Made by a program: the position numbers and the translations under genes. Shown here one piece after another: positions 22,501 to 25,602 of a stretch of DNA of 25,602 nucleotides. Position 1 is the first letter of the stretch, and every line of letters begins with the position of its first letter. The notes beneath the pieces were generated by a model. That model did no database searches. It was given only the letters and a program-made list of their open reading frames with translations, and had not been told where the DNA came from. Origin of the DNA: an uncultured Bacteroidales bacterium (GTDB lineage Bacteria > Bacteroidota > Bacteroidia > Bacteroidales > Paludibacteraceae); contig CALCGR010000092.1 of NCBI GenBank assembly GCA_937901025.1, positions 1 through 25,602 on the forward strand, written 5' to 3'.

Positions 22501-25500
22501 ACCCCAATGCACAACTGAATTGGTATGTAGGTGGTGAACTTTACAAGACAACACCTGCAAGCCAAGAGAAAGTGGTAACTCCGGAAGATCCCGAATCACC
22601 TTGCGCTACTAACTACGAGAACTTCGTAACGTGGTACACGGAGGAGATTGTTAGCGAAACAGGGCAAATCACGGCTCTTGACGCTGCCAAGAAAGTGAAA
22701 GCAGGTGACGCTGCCGCTTCTCAATCAGGTTCTGCAAAAGAATATAAATTCTACGCTGTATTTGGTAAAGTAAAAACTCCGGGTACCGATAAGTATGTTG
22801 CAGTTACAAGCGAACCTACTAAGTGGGAAGGTGAATACCTAATCGTTCACAACGATAGTGTATTCAATGGTAGTCTGACAACTTTAGATGCTGAAAAGAA
22901 TGGCGTTGTATTAACAAGAGAAGAGGATGGCTCTTATTTGGCTTCCAATGCGAATAACTATCGCTTCGTTATTGCTAAGAGTACGACGAAAGACGAAGAT
23001 GATGAAACTGCGGTTTATTACACCATCCAATCTGCAAGCGAATACTTCATTGGAGGTAAGGATAATTCCAACGGCATGAATTCGAACCAAAAATTCGCGA
23101 CCCAAACTTATGACAATATTCTTTCTTGGAGCGAAGACAAAGTCGAAATCAGTAGTTATTATGGCAACACATACCTAACATTCAATACGGCAAGTGATCA
23201 GTTGCGTTTCCGCTATATGAAGAGTACTTCGTATAATCAGAACCTCGTCCTCTACAAACGCGAAAAGACGAATCCTCAGTATAGTGGCTATATCACCACT
23301 TGCCCGCAAACGTACAAAATTACGATTGCGAACAACACTAAGGGTCTGGTAGAAGCTGCTACTACAACGGAGATTCTCAAAGGCGCTAAGGTTCTGCTGA
23401 CCGCTACCGCTTATGACGGTTACACCAAGACCGGTGGTGCATGGGTGGTTAAGAACACGAATACGGAGGATGTTGTTGAAGGTCTTGTGGGTTCTACCAA
23501 TTACCTCACAATGCCGGCTTATGACGTGACGATAGATTACAACTTCATTGCCAAGACTGATAACTTTATCGATAACTTACATGGCAATGATACGAAGACG
23601 GCTCAAGGCGGTGGAACCGAATATATTATACCTGAGTTGAACGACGACTCTGAAGGCCCGAGTTGTGATGCTTACTATGTCTTCTATGGTTGGGCCGCAG
23701 AGCATATCTTCTCTGATGCACCTGCTCAAAGCGATGATGTTGTGGTAACTCCGACCTATGCAAATGGCAATACTTATTACGCATTGTGGATGGGTGATGA
23801 CGGTTTGATTACCGACTGCTGCCTTACGCCTGCTCCGGAAAAGCGCGATGAATTAACAGAAGTAAAGGCTACTTCTGCTCAAATCGGATGGTACAAAGTG
23901 GAGGGCGCTGATAAGTATCATGTAACGCTTGTCAAAGATGGCGATACGAAGGGAGAAGGTGAAGACCTTGTTATTACAGATGGTCAATACAAATATGTTA
24001 TGAATGGATTGACTGTTAACACTTCATACACTGTTTATGTCAAAGCGCACGTTGATTGTTGGAGTGAAGAAACGGTTTGGAACTTCAAAACTGCTGAAGA
24101 AAAAGTAAGCTATAAGGTGACTATCCATGCCGATGGTGGCTCCTACACAATCGAGCCTGAATTGGTAGATGGTAAGATCCAAGAAGGCGCAACTGTGACG
24201 ATTACAAACATTACTCCTACCGATGCCGAACACTACTTCTTCAAAGGATTGACCGTTCCTGAGGCAACCGATTTGACGGAAATGACAGGCGGATATAAGT
24301 TCACTATGCCTGGCAAGGCTATCACGATTAACATCGTCTTCGCCGAATATCCAAAGGTAACTTGGAAGATGGAAGGTGCTGCTGACCAAACTTCTATCGC
24401 AGTTCGTAATGGCGATAAGTTCGTGATAGGTGCAGATAAGATGCAATCCGCTCCTGAGAATTGGAAGTATAAGACTTACTTCCCAGAGTTCGCAGGTTGG
24501 GTAACCTCTGACAAGTGTGATGCTGATGGCAACGTAGAAACGGCAGAGTTCGTTTCTGCTACTACCGAAGTGCCTGCTGATGGTCTTACAGTCTATGGTG
24601 CTGTGGCTAAGAGTGCAATGCCTGATTTTGATAATCTGGAGAAGATAACGGCTACCATTGATGAGAGTGCAAAATATCTCATTGGCGCTGAACAGTCGTC
24701 ATCGGATAATACGATGTGGTATTTCAATGATGTAGTTGATAGTCAGTGGGGTAGAATGGCAAAAGCAGATGCTACTGAAAATAAGGCTCATTTAATGACC
24801 GTAATAGGAACTGCAAGTGCGTTTACTATTCAAGATCAAGATGGACAATATTTAGCAGGTGCAACATCAAAGTTCTCTGCAATGTCTGAAACCGCCTCTA
24901 CCTTCTCACTGAATGATTCAGAAATAGAATATAAACCATCTTCTACATATAAATTACGCCATAATTACAATAGTGGCAATGGTGGTCTTCGTTGGTACGA
25001 TGGTTCAACGGGTACTCCTGCTTACCTCTACAAAGTTGGTTTGGCTTACGAGAAACTCACCATCAACCCGCAACCGGATTACGCTCGCACCGACCTTGTC
25101 GTAGGTAACTACGGAACGGTTTGTGTACCTTATGCTGTGAAAGTTGCTGACCGCTCGGGTGCTACGTTCTGGAACATCGAGACTTCCAATAATCCGGGTT
25201 CTCCGGCTCCGACAAGCATAACGATTGTAGAGAAAACGGGCGACCTCAAAGCCGGTAAACCATATATCTTCTGCGCTACCGATACGAAGATGGCGTTGTT
25301 CTTCTCGGGTGAAGAGTATAAGCTTGAGGACCACGAAGACGCAACAGTTCCGGCTAATGGTCTCTATGGCAACTTGACCAATGGTGATTATATCATCAAC
25401 GAAACAGGATCGACTTACAAGTCCGGAATCTTCTTCGTCCTGCAACAGAAATTGTACGAGTGCGGCTGGAACTGCACCGTTGCTCCGAACCGCGGTTGGG

Positions 25501-25602
25501 TACAAGCTGCTGCAATTGAGGATGAGACAACTCCTTCACCTGCTCCTCGTCGCGTAATCGGTAACCCGAATGGAACTCCTACGGGTATCAATAACCTCAA
25601 TA
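16515..25602 (+). CDS. Giant secreted multidomain surface protein, C-terminus beyond the window
   Basis: One frame stays open from the ATG at 16515 to the window end (3029 codons plus one base), and I read it codon by codon without a stop. A signal peptide with a long n-region leads to the core LTLLLVMLMSVNMV (about 27-40). Modules follow: InlB-like (180-260); beta-domain ending YSNYSTTC (271-423); beta-sandwich (427-540); OB-like (542-732); Ig-like with YQWYSN and YYYCVATN (734-824); divergent InlB (824-900, 1156-1230, 2266-2349, 2531-2612); chitobiase-C-like (1641-1722); second OB-like (1726-1901); FN3-like (1905-1996, 2443-2531). The tail (about 2860-3010) has the 'NYGTVCVPYA ... GKPYIF' type seen in Bacteroidales secreted proteins. 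It ends in GTPTGINNLN, so little is probably missing. No catalytic motif was seen; adhesion or another surface role is inference. Confidence 0.92.
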   Translation, partial: MKANLLSFIRGLKNGTPPRFQSYLKSLTLLLVMLMSVNMVRGADCTPEEIFKITSYSTIPTNWTSNGSITGSYFKFDNNTSYLCTPLIDSHDNVILTCSVATLNSGTANPLTIQLLDENNIVKNTYTSKTPSSSDYISSTTDLGKIDYKFKLKFYRAASSGRGVRLQSIVLKGCELVPADPVTTLYLSEAGTLSDNLKGTYKVGDKYTLPDEVTAECGGKTFVGWSTETVDSPTKPTSKFYEPGEEVTLAANNTFYAVFADASEGGGEQGSVVVSYSSTNFPTGYGTANTFTEYTLEGYKFKIQQVYKNGEKQQWRAGGNSSGTGIIYNNEAFPGKIASVVVTWDNSDGNKNHTLKKGSSANPTEGTSVNGVYNSTEGTTTFDCGGDCDYFVLTNGSSAGYTKSFTINYGGGTTYSNYSTTCSGTPTPKITMTGTLNPFTYYATMGPSAAQSVTVSGANLKANITVTASTNFEVSLSEASGYGSSVTLTQTSGTVAETPVYVRLAADIAETASINGTITAASTDASSKTKDVSGSVSAEPLKTMKQVIDAAKEGKTMCIAIDNWVVTGVNGNNAYIADKNNEYGIIAYKSGHGFTAGDVLNGVVSGVTSNYYNGVLPELTNLVKSYSELKVTTGGSVTNIPEKTFADLNSDLIGTIITLKNAVYNEAGGVLEDANDPELYVVASDLFYSDASWRDGKFYKTTGVYTWSSGSKGYYTDYINPRKAEDIVELTVAPIFTTQPQDAAYQQNETAAAMTVVTSGSDATYQWYSNTIKSTDGATTIDGATNTSYTPSTTEFGTAYYYCVATNAAGTATSDIATIVVAQAITITVNQPDNATISATPNPAVVGGTVTLTYSNIAEHYHFVRWNVTGVTLTDDTENNVTFEMPANDVSVSAVIEEDTKRDVTLHIGAEETVVKDVYDGTPFSEIKPATDPAGDAAGDCANAFVGWATEAITGSTTEDKVAWVTATTVIDADHINFYAVFANAEAGGTEEALMITLDMSDPSWGFPTDYELGPTQYTNAQGYAIEIMGTTTSSGKGYKAMTDEDGNPKALIMGKTNAYLLLPQFDFAVSKIVCEHNDGQVSGSVTWNVYAGDNAASTSITGCSSDAEFSINQAYQNSQLKIKVTNGNNTQFKNIQIYSKISYSGYVTSCCTKHDVKLTNNGVATGGTFEANPAKACDGTDITLIATPATGYQFVAWSTDPTQTIVDNVFTMPDEDVTVSASFELQKHNVTLHKNDGVNPEATDVSEYTYGDTKNLKTLATLAWSVDGHIFAGWATSAAGKGEYEDGYAFKLEEENDVDLYATWVEESLRPVTYTSVEHLTYANTNPETVNKDAIGFVVAYTVDAHYQVTDAAVTVNGVALTSGITVGQFGLAIEKADGFDGPIVVTPVVAPIIYNVMWEANGEQFTTNTVQQGSKPTLPAEEPTTCGETILFMGWTNAEYYNHTTPPTVLFNDAASAREVKAEDAVDGTITYYAVYAEVTSTPVAESTVYTSNIDNDKLGDKVKIGGSDDNQVAAIKLGTGSTPASSLSFSVPAGTTTITLHAAAWNGSTNATIQMSTEKAGVTITPSAAQSVAANTGATGNSPYSITPADGDFYTFTLSGVTEETTIKVANTGARVVLWGINTATTITSDYSTTCLAALANPTITTAEGEYCGSVDVEITQPAGNPDGAKIMYSTDNETWNEYIAAVNITTSGTVYAKVVKDPKSTEVVSATYTVYPAYTLAQAATAASATSQIACLTFTDLLVQARTLSEAFLKASDGQIVLLSKSSHGLQVGDKLVANDAHVTFVKAHDLLQLTSTEGIAAATTGNATTPEEKAITALVAADYGQLVKIMNVTYDATNKKFTDASSNEIAVDAKFFPSGIPTSWPDGGKFNVTGIVLTNSDKVVIAPRNTDDLESLATPLDKPTNFAVASVNSYQASYSWTAVENNAGYTLYIYDGETEIYKSTTIGKTRTDYAPTKVLEAGHTYTAKLVALGDKAEHSDSQAAEVTFTTNPNAQLNWYVGGELYKTTPASQEKVVTPEDPESPCATNYENFVTWYTEEIVSETGQITALDAAKKVKAGDAAASQSGSAKEYKFYAVFGKVKTPGTDKYVAVTSEPTKWEGEYLIVHNDSVFNGSLTTLDAEKNGVVLTREEDGSYLASNANNYRFVIAKSTTKDEDDETAVYYTIQSASEYFIGGKDNSNGMNSNQKFATQTYDNILSWSEDKVEISSYYGNTYLTFNTASDQLRFRYMKSTSYNQNLVLYKREKTNPQYSGYITTCPQTYKITIANNTKGLVEAATTTEILKGAKVLLTATAYDGYTKTGGAWVVKNTNTEDVVEGLVGSTNYLTMPAYDVTIDYNFIAKTDNFIDNLHGNDTKTAQGGGTEYIIPELNDDSEGPSCDAYYVFYGWAAEHIFSDAPAQSDDVVVTPTYANGNTYYALWMGDDGLITDCCLTPAPEKRDELTEVKATSAQIGWYKVEGADKYHVTLVKDGDTKGEGEDLVITDGQYKYVMNGLTVNTSYTVYVKAHVDCWSEETVWNFKTAEEKVSYKVTIHADGGSYTIEPELVDGKIQEGATVTITNITPTDAEHYFFKGLTVPEATDLTEMTGGYKFTMPGKAITINIVFAEYPKVTWKMEGAADQTSIAVRNGDKFVIGADKMQSAPENWKYKTYFPEFAGWVTSDKCDADGNVETAEFVSATTEVPADGLTVYGAVAKSAMPDFDNLEKITATIDESAKYLIGAEQSSSDNTMWYFNDVVDSQWGRMAKADATENKAHLMTVIGTASAFTIQDQDGQYLAGATSKFSAMSETASTFSLNDSEIEYKPSSTYKLRHNYNSGNGGLRWYDGSTGTPAYLYKVGLAYEKLTINPQPDYARTDLVVGNYGTVCVPYAVKVADRSGATFWNIETSNNPGSPAPTSITIVEKTGDLKAGKPYIFCATDTKMALFFSGEEYKLEDHEDATVPANGLYGNLTNGDYIINETGSTYKSGIFFVLQQKLYECGWNCTVAPNRGWVQAAAIEDETTPSPAPRRVIGNPNGTPTGINNLN
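17071..24615 (+). repeat. Seven InlB/Listeria-Bacteroides-type repeats in the giant protein
   Basis: Seven modules of about 75-90 residues share the pattern 'aromatic-x-G-W-x-T ... (F/Y)YAVFA'. They lie at about 17071-17294 (FVGWSTE/FYAVFAD), 19221-19470 (FVGWATE/FYAVFAN), 20199-20431 (FAGWATS/LYATW), 20697-20957 (FMGWTNA/YYAVYAE), 22510-22773 (FVTWYTE/FYAVFGK), 23555-23791 (FYGWAAE/YYALW) and 24354-24615 (FAGWVTS/VYGAVAK). They are highly diverged from each other at DNA level, so they are old duplications or independently acquired cassettes. They probably act as spacers on the cell surface. Confidence 0.8.

Noticed and set aside
1..25602. Insertion sequence, prophage or integrase
   Set aside because: No transposase, integrase or phage structural motif was seen in any frame; only short non-coding repeats.

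Overview
The window looks chromosomal and comes from a member of the Bacteroidota, most likely an uncultured gut- or rumen-type Bacteroidales. Three things point there: the short-N-terminus RpoD, a Porin_10-type outer-membrane protein beside a GH57/GT4/GH133 glycogen cluster, and promoters of the Bacteroidota form TTTG-N20-TAnnTTTG. Six such promoters are readable, all with exactly 20 bp between the boxes. Genus cannot be set from sequence reading alone.

Layout. (1) 1-373 (-) is the 5' part of rpoD, directly behind a tRNA-Arg(UCU) gene and apparently sharing its promoter. (2) 581-10566 (-) is one tight run of seven genes: manC-like nucleotidyltransferase, glycogen debranching enzyme, GT4 glycosyltransferase, GH57 amylase-like protein, putative porin, clpC and trxA. 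Neighbours overlap or lie at most 12 bp apart. A promoter lies at 10641-10672 and a long hairpin follows trxA. (3) 10788-12164 (-) is a type-B carboxylesterase, divergent from mdh (12311-13252, +), which is followed by an S66 LD-carboxypeptidase (13290-14195, +). (4) 14387-15858 (+) is an AbiEi/AbiEii-type (type IV) toxin-antitoxin pair with its own promoter. (5) 15859-16514 has no convincing protein gene. It holds a promoter, a possible structured RNA starting with a GAAA-loop hairpin, two unrelated tandem repeats that both have an 11-bp period, and two copies of a 17-bp element built on a perfect dyad. (6) 16515 to the window end (+) is a single open frame of at least 3029 codons. It encodes a giant secreted multidomain protein with InlB-like, Ig-like, FN3-like and OB-like modules, and it runs off the window.

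How it fits together. The leftward operon combines alpha-glucan storage and turnover with an outer-membrane porin and proteostasis/redox genes (ClpC unfoldase, thioredoxin). The ClpC lacks the usual middle (UVR) domain. The GH57 protein keeps the nucleophile motif but has lost the usual DYETFGEH motif, so it may not be a hydrolase.

The most unusual general pattern is that several short repeat families sit inside coding sequences (manC, esterase, ldcA) as in-frame loop insertions. One of them, CGTGCATTGTG, also occurs in two intergenic positions. One 15-mer is read in the same frame, as GSRGV, in two unrelated enzymes. A heptanucleotide array inside ldcA could switch that gene by frameshift. 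The giant protein gene shows patchy base composition that follows its domain boundaries, which suggests cassette-like assembly.
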